Origin: UBA7657 sp049653045
Lineage (GTDB): Bacteria > Pseudomonadota > Alphaproteobacteria > Micavibrionales > Micavibrionaceae
Length of the DNA: 8,552 bases
Assembly: GCA_049653045.1 (NCBI GenBank)
Contig: JBASFN010000042.1
Location: forward strand, 1 to 8,552
Reading direction: 5' to 3'
Below the pieces are notes generated by a model. The model made no database searches and had not been told where the DNA came from. It saw only the letters and a list, made by a program, of their open reading frames with translations. Position numbers and translations under genes: made by a program. Every line of letters begins with the position of its first letter. The stretch's first letter is position 1. Below are positions 1 to 6,208 of the stretch, in pieces.

Positions 1-1282
1 CATGAGCCGTCAACTCGGGCGGAGCCGCATGAGGCAGCGCGCTTTTCAACCCCAATGTCGCGCCGGACATCTGCCCGTAAAATACGGTCTGATATTTGGC
101 CGCTTCGGAATCCCACTGCCCCGCAACATCCCTTTCCCCGAGTGCATCGCCCGTCCGCCCCAACCAATAGGCAGCCCGCGCCTTGCTGACCGGTGTTTTC
201 ACACTCTTATAAAGCGCGTCAAAATGCTTCGCCGCTTTTTTGGGCTGGTTCATATACCGCAAGGCCAGCCACCCCGCCAACCATTCGGCATCGGCATAGG
301 AGACCCCCTCTTCCAGCCCATGTTTACTGGCAAGCGTGTACGCGTTCTTATACATTTTCCGCTCCAACAATCGGCGGATAATAATATGACGCTCCTTCCA
401 CCAGCCTTCCGGGTTGGCAATATGATCCGGCGATGGCGCGCTGTTTAATATCTGCATCGCTTCGATGTCCAGATCATTTTTCCGTCGCCAACGAAGGCGC
501 TCGAACATCAATCCGGGATCACTCCGCAAGTTTTTCGGCACCTTAGCAATCAAGGCATTGATACCGGGTTTGTCCTCGGCAATACCGATCCGCGCCTCCG
601 TCAATTCCGGAAACCCATGCCCCAGAACCTGCGCGATACCCCGCGCATTCGTGTACTGACCCGAAAACAAAAGTGTGTCCAAACGGCGGCGATGCGCGTT
701 CATATCGATTAACGCCCCGTACTTGTAGTAAATATTCTGCTGCTCTTCCCGCGTCGCAAGCTTTGAAGCCCACCATTCAGCGATGATTTTTTTGGCTTCA
801 TCCTGCTTGCCGGTATCAATCAACGCCTCGGCATACCGATCAAGGCCATTTGCCGTGCGCGGCGGGTAATCCGCAAACCAAACGACAACCTCGGCATTGC
901 TTAAGGCGGACGGCATTCCCCTTTCCGCCTTTTCACGCAATTTGTCGATACGCGGCCAGTCGGGATTGTTGCGGATAAACTGAGCCAGCACCGTAAAATT
1001 CGATTCCGCGCTTTCCTGCTGGAAATACATCCATGTGAATATTTTATTCGTCAGGGGATCTTTTGATTCGTTCGCAATCTTTTTGGCAAACGACCATTTT
1101 TCCTGCTGCATGGCCTGAACGGCACGAACAGAACCGCTATTTTCAGCCCCCGCCGGTAAAGTCAGCAGAAAAAGGAAGGCCACAGCCAGCACAACGCTTT
1201 TCTTGCAAGTCGCCAAGGCAGGCGATAAACTGACGGCTTGCCGCAAATCGTTGTGGACAAAGGATTTAAAGGACTCGAGCAT
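1..1282 (-). CDS. Soluble lytic murein transglycosylase, N-terminal part (partial, cut by window start)
   Basis: Reading the minus strand from an ATG at 1282 gives 427 codons with no stop up to the window edge. The product starts with a long polar n-region, then KKSVVLAVAFLFLLTLPAGA followed by EN, a Sec signal peptide probably cleaved after residue 46. The rest is an alpha-helical, TPR-like stretch typical of the Slt70 superhelical domain, including SKARAAYWLGR and QTVFYGQM near residues 370-410, which resemble conserved Slt segments. The C-terminal SLT catalytic domain with its glutamate would lie beyond base 1 and is not seen. Family role: periplasmic cleavage of peptidoglycan glycan strands with formation of 1,6-anhydro-muramyl ends. 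It is divergent from dapA, an arrangement common in alphaproteobacteria. The start is uncertain: the ATG abuts the dapA ATG and has only a weak GGAA upstream. In-frame TTG codons near 1246 and at 1216 are alternatives; the latter would give a compact 24-residue signal peptide. Confidence 0.85.
   Translation of the reverse strand, partial: MLESFKSFVHNDLRQAVSLSPALATCKKSVVLAVAFLFLLTLPAGAENSGSVRAVQAMQQEKWSFAKKIANESKDPLTNKIFTWMYFQQESAESNFTVLAQFIRNNPDWPRIDKLREKAERGMPSALSNAEVVVWFADYPPRTANGLDRYAEALIDTGKQDEAKKIIAEWWASKLATREEQQNIYYKYGALIDMNAHRRRLDTLLFSGQYTNARGIAQVLGHGFPELTEARIGIAEDKPGINALIAKVPKNLRSDPGLMFERLRWRRKNDLDIEAMQILNSAPSPDHIANPEGWWKERHIIIRRLLERKMYKNAYTLASKHGLEEGVSYADAEWLAGWLALRYMNQPKKAAKHFDALYKSVKTPVSKARAAYWLGRTGDALGERDVAGQWDSEAAKYQTVFYGQMSGATLGLKSALPHAAPPELTAH
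1268..1273 (+). promoter_or_regulatory. Ribosome binding site of dapA
   Basis: AAAGGA lies 9 bases before the ATG at 1283. It decides in favour of that ATG over an in-frame TTG at 1238, which would add 15 residues not expected in DapA and has no comparable site in front. Confidence 0.7.
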
Positions 1283-2182
1283 ATGTTTAAAGGTTCCATT
1301 ACTGCACTGGTGACACCGTTCCGAAACGGCGAGATTGACTGGGCGGCGTTTGATCGGCTTGTCGAGTGGCAGATTGAACAAGGAACGCATGCCCTTGTCC
1401 CTTGTGGCACGACTGGCGAATCTCCCACTCTTTCGCACGACGAACATATGGCCATTGTCGAGCGATGCGTGGCCGTGGTCAAGAAGAGAGTTCCAGTTAT
1501 CGCCGGAACCGGATCAAACGCCACAAGCGAAGCCATCGACCTGACCCGCCATGCGAAAGAGGCCGGGGCGGATGCTGCCTTAATCGTCACCCCCTATTAT
1601 AACAAACCATCACAAGAAGGAATGTACCAACATTTCAAGGCCATCCATGATGCCGTTCCGTTGCCGATTGTCCTCTATAACATTCCGGGTCGCTGCGTGA
1701 TCGACATGAACCTTGATACCATGGCGCGGCTCGCTGCCCTGCCGAACATCGTCGGGGTCAAAGATGCAACCGGCGACCTCGAACGCCCGCCTTTGCTCCG
1801 CCAGCGCGTCGGCGGGGATTTCTGCCAACTGGCCGGAAATGATGGATCGGCTCCCGGTTTCCTCGCCCAAGGCGGGCATGGCTGCATTTCCGTGGCCTCG
1901 AATATCGTTCCGGCTGAATCGGCGCGGATGCAAGAAGCCTGGATCAAGGGCGACCTTGCCACCTTCACTGCAATACGCGACCTGCTCACCCCGCTCTGGA
2001 GCGCGATTTTCTGCGAAACCAACCCTTCGCCAACGAAATACGCCCTCAGCCGCCTCGGCCTTTGCACCGACGAGGTACGCCTACCCCTCATCAAGGCCAG
2101 CGACAACGCCCGTAAAATCGTCGACGCAGCGATGGAACACGCGAAAATCGGAACGCCGTCCAAACTGCGGGCACATGGCTAA
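1283..2182 (+). CDS. dapA: 4-hydroxy-tetrahydrodipicolinate synthase
   Basis: Cytoplasmic class I aldolase that condenses pyruvate with aspartate semialdehyde, the first committed step to diaminopimelate and lysine. The 299-residue product has the usual family length (about 290-300). Visible motifs, in this protein's numbering: CGTTGESPTL at 41-50 with the catalytic-triad threonine T44; TPYYNKPSQEG with Y106 (the Tyr107 of the E. coli enzyme); YNIPGR with Y132 and R137, the substrate carboxylate-binding arginine; and GVKDATG with Schiff-base lysine K160. All catalytic residues are present. The start was chosen because MFKGSITALVTPF is the normal N-terminus and a Shine-Dalgarno sequence precedes it. 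It overlaps smpB by 8 bases, so the two are very likely co-transcribed. Its promoter must lie inside or just in front of the divergent transglycosylase gene; only a poor match (TTGCAA at 1203, GATAAA at 1224, 15-base spacing) is visible. Confidence 0.97.
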   Translation: MFKGSITALVTPFRNGEIDWAAFDRLVEWQIEQGTHALVPCGTTGESPTLSHDEHMAIVERCVAVVKKRVPVIAGTGSNATSEAIDLTRHAKEAGADAALIVTPYYNKPSQEGMYQHFKAIHDAVPLPIVLYNIPGRCVIDMNLDTMARLAALPNIVGVKDATGDLERPPLLRQRVGGDFCQLAGNDGSAPGFLAQGGHGCISVASNIVPAESARMQEAWIKGDLATFTAIRDLLTPLWSAIFCETNPSPTKYALSRLGLCTDEVRLPLIKASDNARKIVDAAMEHAKIGTPSKLRAHG

Positions 2183-2669
2183 GAAAAACGACAGAAAAAA
2201 AGGATTGATCTCCACGGATGCCACCGTGGCGGATAATCGCCGTGCGCGGTACGAATACCACCTTGAGGACACGTTCGAGGCGGGATTGATGCTGACCGGA
2301 ACGGAAGTAAAATCCCTGCGCCACGGGCAATGCTCGATCAACGAGGCCTATGTCGGGCCGATGCGCGGGGAAATCTGGCTGTTCAACGCCAACATCCCCG
2401 AATATAAACAGGCGCACGGCGACCAGCAGCACGAACCCAAACGCATGCGAAAACTCCTCCTCTCTAAACGCGAGATGAATAAACTACTTGGCGCAACACA
2501 GCGCGAAGGCTATACGGTCATTCCCTTGCGGCTTTATTTCAATGCACGGGGGCTGGCAAAACTGGAAATCGCGCTCGCTAAGGGGAAAAAACTGCACGAC
2601 AAACGAGAAACGGAAAAGAAGCGCGACTGGAGCCGGCAAAAATCAAAATTACTGCGGGAAAAACAATAA
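2175..2669 (+). CDS. smpB: SsrA-binding protein SmpB
   Basis: Small RNA-binding protein that escorts tmRNA (SsrA) to stalled ribosomes for trans-translation. The product is 164 residues, matching the family (about 155-165). Diagnostic segments: RRARYEYHLEDTFEAGLMLTG at 23-43 runs into GTEVKSLRHGQ (42-52) and NEAYV (56-60), the oligonucleotide-binding barrel; RKLLLSKREM (92-101); GYTVIPLRLYF (112-122); and the C-terminal tail GKKLHDKRETEKKRDWSRQK (137-156), basic and able to form the helix that enters the empty mRNA channel. The same frame stays open upstream to 1713 inside dapA, but family similarity begins just after the ATG at 2175. No good Shine-Dalgarno is seen, only GCGGG nearby. Translation may therefore depend on coupling to dapA, whose TAA (2180-2182) lies within the first codons. 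Confidence 0.96.
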   Translation: MAKKNDRKKGLISTDATVADNRRARYEYHLEDTFEAGLMLTGTEVKSLRHGQCSINEAYVGPMRGEIWLFNANIPEYKQAHGDQQHEPKRMRKLLLSKREMNKLLGATQREGYTVIPLRLYFNARGLAKLEIALAKGKKLHDKRETEKKRDWSRQKSKLLREKQ

Positions 2670-2675
2670 AGCCCT

Positions 2676-3770
2676 TCAATCATCAAGATCAGGCGGGCTG
2701 CCCAGCCAGCCCAGTTTCTTGAAGTACACAAGCATCCCAAGCGCGATAAACAGCATAAAAGCCATCGTCCCCGCATAGCCATAAGGATGATTAAGTTCGG
2801 GCATATTGGCCGGATAATCAGTATTAAAATTCATGCCGTAAATGCCGACAATAAACGTCAGGGGCATAAAAATCGTGGCAATAACCGTCAAGACCTTCAT
2901 TACCTCGTTCATACGATTGCTGATCGAAGACAGATACAAATCAGACAACGACGAAACGCGCTCACGGTAATTTTCAACAATATCCAAAAGCTGGATCACA
3001 TGGTCGTGACAATCGCGCAGGAATATAATCGTTTCCTTACGGACATGCTTTGTATCCGTCGTAATTTTGCTCAACGCCTCGCGCATCGGCCAAACACATA
3101 GGCGCAGCGCGTGCAATTCCCGTTTTGTTTTGTGAACGCGCCCCATCGTATCCTGCCCCGGATTATCGAGAATGATTTCTTCCAATTCATCAAGCCGATC
3201 GCCATACTCCTCCAGAACCGGGAAATATCCATCGACCACCGCATCAATCAAGGCATAAGCCATGTAATCAGCATGGGACATACGAAGACGACGCCCACCT
3301 TTCCGCAGGCGTTCACGCACGCCGCCAAAAACATCGCCATCAAGCCCCTCCTGAAACGTCAGGACAAATCCCTTGCCCCAAAACAGTGAAATCTGCTCCG
3401 TCTCCGGACCCTCCTGCCCCTTTGTCACCATGCGCATCGTCGCAAAAAGATGGTTTTCATACTCATCCAGCTTGGCGCGCTGAGGAATATGAAGCACGTC
3501 TTCAAGAGCCAAAGAATGAAGATCAAACATCTCGCCCAAATCAGCGATAATCTTTGAATCCCCCAGCCCATCGACATTCACCCAGACCGTCGGCCATTTG
3601 GCCTTGAATGGCGCAATATCGGCAACACCAATTCCATGCGCCTCCTCCAGGCCATCGGCATCATAAGCAAAAATAGAAATGACGGGGCGCAAGGCTCCCT
3701 TCGGAGCCTGCAAGGTTCCGGGGGCAAGCCCCGCTTTATCATGAGCCTTATAGAGAAATCGTTTTTTCAA
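2676..3770 (-). CDS. corA: CorA-type magnesium/cobalt transporter
   Basis: Inner-membrane divalent cation channel of the CorA family; the homopentamer carries Mg2+ and often Co2+. The 364-residue product has a cytoplasmic N-terminal domain with the conserved stretch LALEDVLHIPQRAKLDEYENHLF (starts at about residue 87), a long charged helical region, then two C-terminal membrane segments at about 293-311 and 332-351. The signature GMN follows the first segment at 312-314, and the loop reads MPELNHPYGY, close to the usual MPEL-x-W form but with His in place of Trp. The C-terminus is short and cytoplasmic. The start is TTG at 3770: an in-frame TGA lies directly in front, the next in-frame Met is more than 100 residues downstream, and AAGGGG is 10 bases upstream. 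It follows recA by 25 bases on the same strand, so it is probably co-transcribed. The exact ion preference cannot be read from sequence. Confidence 0.93.
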   Translation of the reverse strand: MKKRFLYKAHDKAGLAPGTLQAPKGALRPVISIFAYDADGLEEAHGIGVADIAPFKAKWPTVWVNVDGLGDSKIIADLGEMFDLHSLALEDVLHIPQRAKLDEYENHLFATMRMVTKGQEGPETEQISLFWGKGFVLTFQEGLDGDVFGGVRERLRKGGRRLRMSHADYMAYALIDAVVDGYFPVLEEYGDRLDELEEIILDNPGQDTMGRVHKTKRELHALRLCVWPMREALSKITTDTKHVRKETIIFLRDCHDHVIQLLDIVENYRERVSSLSDLYLSSISNRMNEVMKVLTVIATIFMPLTFIVGIYGMNFNTDYPANMPELNHPYGYAGTMAFMLFIALGMLVYFKKLGWLGSPPDLDD

Positions 3771-3780
3771 TCAGACTACA

Positions 3781-3786
3781 CCCCTT
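3781..3786 (-). promoter_or_regulatory. Ribosome binding site of corA (TTG start)
   Basis: On the minus strand AAGGGG stands 10 bases before the TTG at 3770. It supports this unusual start codon, since an in-frame TGA directly before the TTG rules out any start further upstream. Confidence 0.55.
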
Positions 3787-3795
3787 GTCATTGCA

Positions 3796-4947
3796 TCACG
3801 CCGCCGATTTTTTCGATTTAGCACGGGGCGCAGCGTCGTCATCGTCAGACCCGGTCTCCGGAGCAGACTTGTCTCCATCATCTTCCGCGCCAGCCAGCAT
3901 TTTTTCCCCAACCAGTCCGGCATTCTGACGAATACTGGCCTCTAATTTTGCGGCAACCTCGGGATTGTCCTTCATAAATTGCTTGGCATTCTCACGCCCC
4001 TGACCGATGCGCTGGCCGTCATAGGAAAACCACGCGCCGGATTTTTCGACGATATTGCTATTGACGCCCAAATCGACCAACTCGCCGACCTTGGATATAC
4101 CCTCGCCATACATAATGTCGAACTCAACCTGACGGAAGGGCGGCGCCATCTTATTCTTGACCACCTTGACCCGCGTCTGGTTACCGACGGGTGTTTCCCT
4201 GTCCTTAATCGTGCCGATCCGGCGAATATCAAGACGGACGGAAGCATAAAATTTCAGCGCGTTACCGCCGGTTGTCGTTTCCGGTGATCCGAACATCACA
4301 CCAATTTTCATCCGTATCTGGTTGATAAAAATCACAACAGTACGGGAGCGTGAGATCGAGCCAGTCAGCTTGCGGAGCGCCTGAGACATCAAGCGCGCCT
4401 GCAAACCGACATGGCTGTCACCCATTTCCCCTTCTAATTCTGCACGCGGCACGAGAGCGGCCACGGAATCCACAACAAGAACATCCACCGCGCCGGAACG
4501 CACCAGCGTATCGGCGATCTCCAGAGCTTGTTCCCCCGCATCAGGTTGCGAGATCAAAAGATTATCAATATCAACGCCCAGTTTTTTTGCGTAACCGGGA
4601 TCTAATGCGTGCTCTGCATCGACAATCGCGCATGTCCCGCCCGCTTTCTGTGCCTCCGCAATCACCTGCAAGGCCAGCGTGGTTTTCCCCGAGCTTTCCG
4701 GTCCGTAAATCTCCGTAATCCGTCCCCGTGGCAGTCCGCCAATACCAAGGCCAATATCCAGCCCCAGCGATCCGGTCGAAACCACCTCAACATCGGGCAT
4801 CCCCTTGCCGTCCGTCATCAGCTTCATAATAGAGCCTTTACCAAAAGCACGCTCAATCTGGCTCAACGCCGCATCAAGAGCCTTTTGTCTATCGGGGGAG
4901 GATTGCTTCATGGATTCGCCTGTTGCTCTCAAGGGGGTGACGGACAT
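3796..4947 (-). CDS. recA: Recombinase RecA
   Basis: Cytoplasmic ATP-dependent strand-exchange protein that forms filaments on single-stranded DNA and triggers LexA self-cleavage. The product is 383 residues, longer than the E. coli protein (353). It has a roughly 12-residue extra N-terminus before the usual MKQSSPDRQKALDAAL and a long acidic-then-basic tail from about 350 (EDDGDK, SDDDD, then RAKSKKSAA). Walker A is GPESSGKT at 82-89, the catalytic glutamate is E112 in DAEHALD, Walker B is VLVVD at 156-160, and the DNA-binding loop L2 is MFGSPETTTGGNALKF starting at 218. All key residues are intact. The ATG at 4947 is chosen because AGGAG sits 7 bases upstream; a GTG further up (4971) would translate through that site. 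An ATG at residue 13 is a weaker alternative. A promoter and LexA box lie upstream, so SOS induction is expected. corA follows it. Confidence 0.98.
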   Translation of the reverse strand: MSVTPLRATGESMKQSSPDRQKALDAALSQIERAFGKGSIMKLMTDGKGMPDVEVVSTGSLGLDIGLGIGGLPRGRITEIYGPESSGKTTLALQVIAEAQKAGGTCAIVDAEHALDPGYAKKLGVDIDNLLISQPDAGEQALEIADTLVRSGAVDVLVVDSVAALVPRAELEGEMGDSHVGLQARLMSQALRKLTGSISRSRTVVIFINQIRMKIGVMFGSPETTTGGNALKFYASVRLDIRRIGTIKDRETPVGNQTRVKVVKNKMAPPFRQVEFDIMYGEGISKVGELVDLGVNSNIVEKSGAWFSYDGQRIGQGRENAKQFMKDNPEVAAKLEASIRQNAGLVGEKMLAGAEDDGDKSAPETGSDDDDAAPRAKSKKSAA

Positions 4948-4954
4948 TTCAATT

Positions 4955-4959
4955 CTCCT
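4955..4959 (-). promoter_or_regulatory. Ribosome binding site of recA
   Basis: Minus-strand AGGAG, 7 bases before the ATG at 4947. This strong site settles the recA start against the longer GTG-initiated frame that begins at 4971. Confidence 0.85.
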
Positions 4960-4966
4960 TTTGTTT

Positions 4967-4982
4967 CGCACGATTCTGTGCG
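4967..4982 (-). other. Small stem-loop in the recA leader
   Basis: Perfect 5-bp inverted repeat CGCAC/GTGCG with a 6-base loop, lying 7 bases upstream of the recA Shine-Dalgarno within the predicted leader of about 75 bases. No T run follows, so it is not an intrinsic terminator. It could be chance; a role in mRNA stability or translation is only a guess. Confidence 0.3.
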
Positions 4983-5029
4983 GGTTGTAAATGAACGGGG
5001 GCTACGCAGTGAGGAATATCGTGGGATTG

Positions 5030-5057
5030 AATGTACCCCGTTCGTTCCACATGTCAA
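5030..5057 (-). promoter_or_regulatory. recA promoter (sigma-70 type)
   Basis: On the minus strand a perfect -35 TTGACA (5057-5052) is followed after 16 bases by TACATT (5035-5030) as a -10. The transcript would begin near 5023 and carry a leader of about 75 bases before recA. The LexA box is just upstream of the -35. Confidence 0.65.
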
Positions 5058-5064
5058 CCGAAAA

Positions 5065-5079
5065 GAACATAAAAAGAAC
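5065..5079 (-). promoter_or_regulatory. LexA binding site (alphaproteobacterial SOS box)
   Basis: Minus strand reads GTTC-TTTTTAT-GTTC, an exact match to the direct-repeat GTTC-N7-GTTC LexA box known from alphaproteobacteria. It ends 7 bases upstream of the recA -35 hexamer, a position where bound LexA could block RNA polymerase. It also lies about 40 bases upstream of the predicted promoter of the rightward gene at 5181; whether it affects that gene is unknown. Confidence 0.85.
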
Positions 5080-5120
5080 AGAAATTTTATTTCAAATTGT
5101 GGATTGGCATAGAAACTTTC

Positions 5121-5150
5121 TTGTCTTCGCTGCCTTTCTGCCAATAGACT
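5121..5150 (+). promoter_or_regulatory. Possible promoter of the unknown gene at 5181
   Basis: TTGTCT (5121-5126) and TAGACT (5145-5150) are separated by 18 bases and would start transcription near 5157, about 25 bases before the gene. Both hexamers are imperfect, so this is a moderate candidate. The 233-base gap between the recA and 5181 start codons otherwise holds the recA promoter, its leader and the LexA box. Confidence 0.4.
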
Positions 5151-5180
5151 AATAAAAAAACATAACAGGGAGACAATCAA

Positions 5181-5651
5181 ATGAGTGCTACGCCAGATAA
5201 TCTAACGGCTGGACTTGCCCAAATTCTCAACCTTTCGGAAAATGAACTAAGCGAAGAGTTTGCTGTTGCCCATAAAGGCCCGGTAGGCGCCGACTATGAA
5301 GCGACAATCAACAAGGTCCGGGATCTAGCCGCACAACTTCAGCAAGTCGGTATTAACGTTATCGTCTATGATGAAATCCCGACGGGAGACTTTAGAATGG
5401 AGGCTATTTTTCCCAAAGACGTGCGCTTTCACTGTCACCTGACCAATCCACACGGCTCCTTCATCGGTGTTTCGGTTTCAAAAACAGACAGCGTCTCGCA
5501 AAGAATCCTCAGTGGAAATTACGACCCCAGCATGATAAAAAAACTTGAGACCGATATGGCAAAAGCGATTGGAACCATCAAGGAAGAAGCCGGAATTTCA
5601 CCGTTTGAAACAACAAACAATACGCCAGAAATTAACGCGGTTTACCACTAA
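5181..5651 (+). CDS. Hypothetical protein, 156 aa
   Basis: Not recognised. The ATG at 5181 has a good Shine-Dalgarno (AGGGAG, 8 bases upstream), a promoter-like sequence and a possible terminator at the stop, so it looks like an independently transcribed gene. The protein is soluble in appearance, with no signal peptide or membrane segment. An N-terminal part (about 1-55) seems helical (NLTAGLAQILNLSENELSEEF; ATINKVRDLAAQLQQVG), a middle part (57-102) seems beta-rich (INVIVYDEIPTGDFRMEAIFPKDVRF ... SFIGVSVSK), and a helix follows at about 117-137. HCHLTNPH at 84-91 groups three histidines and a cysteine, which could bind a metal, but this is unproven. It sits divergently from recA and overlaps the next gene tail to tail. 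Its G+C looks somewhat lower than that of cckA. No function is assigned. Confidence 0.75.
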   Translation: MSATPDNLTAGLAQILNLSENELSEEFAVAHKGPVGADYEATINKVRDLAAQLQQVGINVIVYDEIPTGDFRMEAIFPKDVRFHCHLTNPHGSFIGVSVSKTDSVSQRILSGNYDPSMIKKLETDMAKAIGTIKEEAGISPFETTNNTPEINAVYH

Positions 5652-5665
5652 GCCGGATCTTTTTT
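5638..5665 (+). terminator. Possible intrinsic terminator spanning the stop codon of the 5181 gene
   Basis: CGGTTTA (5638-5644), loop CCAC, then TAAGCCG (5649-5655) forms a 7-bp stem with one G-U pair, followed after GATC by six T (5660-5665). The gene's TAA is the first part of the right arm. The stem is short and the T run is offset by four bases, so it may be weak. It would act on the plus strand only. Confidence 0.4.
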
Positions 5666-6148
5666 CAGATAATCCATGAAGCAATCATGGGCAACATTCA
5701 TGTTCTTGTGCGCTTTTTTGATGGCGTCGCTCAGAATGCGGTAAGTTTTTAACTTGGGAATTCCGGCGGTATCAGCATCGTCATTTCCGGGTGCGTCTGT
5801 GATGTATCTTTTTCCGTACCTCTTTACGAGGGATTCCCCGTTGAAAGCCTCACTCAACCGGGATTTTCCTTTCGGGTAAAAGACATTAACCCACGCGGCA
5901 AGACAGGCGAGCGGCACGGCCTCCATAATCGGCGGCGGACACGGAACCATCGCCCCCATAAAAACGGCCGTAAAGCCGGACGCATAGACCGGATAGCGCA
6001 ACGGATGTTTTTCGGTATCTCTGCGCGCCACCTGACTCAAACCCACGATCAGATCGGCGGTGACCAGACTGCTTCTATCAAGCAGAGAAAGCCTGCCAAA
6101 CAGCCCCCTTAGGCCATTATCCTGTAACTCAGTGTTCTTCCCAGACAT
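5648..6148 (-). CDS. Hypothetical protein, 166 aa (171 aa from an upstream GTG)
   Basis: Not recognised. The frame runs to a TAG at 5648-5650. Two starts are possible: ATG at 6148 (MSGKNTELQD...) or GTG at 6163, five codons earlier; neither has a Shine-Dalgarno. Counting from the GTG, residues 60-73 and 79-96 are moderately hydrophobic and separated by PCPPP (VYASGFTAVFMGAMV, then EAVPLACLAAWVNVFY). They might be short membrane or buried segments. The C-terminal third is charged (ESLVKRYGKRY, DAIKKAHKNMNVAHDCFMDYLKKD). There is no signal peptide. It lies downstream of cckA on the same strand, 60 bases from the cckA stop, and could be read from the cckA transcript or from its own promoter at the palindrome 6146-6178. 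Its 3' end overlaps the opposing gene by 4 bases. Likely a real gene; no function assigned. Confidence 0.65.
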   Translation of the reverse strand: MSGKNTELQDNGLRGLFGRLSLLDRSSLVTADLIVGLSQVARRDTEKHPLRYPVYASGFTAVFMGAMVPCPPPIMEAVPLACLAAWVNVFYPKGKSRLSEAFNGESLVKRYGKRYITDAPGNDDADTAGIPKLKTYRILSDAIKKAHKNMNVAHDCFMDYLKKDPA

Positions 6149-6178
6149 AATGCCGTATAGCACTTTTATGGCATTATG
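6146..6178. repeat. Inverted repeat over the start of the 5648-6148 gene (operator-like)
   Basis: CATAATGCC (6146-6154) and GGCATTATG (6170-6178) are perfect 9-bp complementary arms with a 15-base spacer; two more pairs (TA/TA) follow inside one mismatch. Both possible start codons of the small leftward gene fall within it. On the minus strand the first arm contains CATAAT (6178-6173), usable as a -10, with a poor TTTTTG 16 bases before it. It could be a repressor operator around a transcription start, or an mRNA hairpin hiding the start codon. No T run follows, so it is not an intrinsic terminator. Confidence 0.55.
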
Positions 6179-6208
6179 TAACTATTTTTTGCGCCAAAAA
6201 GAAGAGGA

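Noticed and set aside
2..448. Rightward 148-codon open frame
   Set aside because: Antisense shadow of the lytic transglycosylase, whose minus-strand frame is continuous and recognisable.
1259..1296. Three AAAGG repeats around the dapA start as an operator
   Set aside because: One is the Shine-Dalgarno and one encodes the normal Lys-Gly of DapA; spacing is irregular, so chance is the simpler explanation.
1675..2163. Leftward 162-codon open frame
   Set aside because: Antisense to dapA, with low-complexity Arg/Ser-rich composition and no expression signals.
1713..2174. Upstream in-frame extension of smpB that would make a 318-residue protein
   Set aside because: It lies in an alternative frame of dapA, is not SmpB-like, and SmpB similarity begins just after the ATG at 2175.
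4948..4971. Longer recA start at GTG 4971
   Set aside because: It would translate through the strong AGGAG that serves the ATG at 4947.
4609..5112. Rightward 167-codon open frame crossing the recA start and promoter
   Set aside because: Antisense to recA and running through its promoter and LexA box; composition is not protein-like.
6186..6200. TTTTTG-CGC-CAAAAA inverted repeat after cckA as a terminator
   Set aside because: The stem is almost all A-T with a 3-base loop, and no T run follows on the cckA-coding strand.
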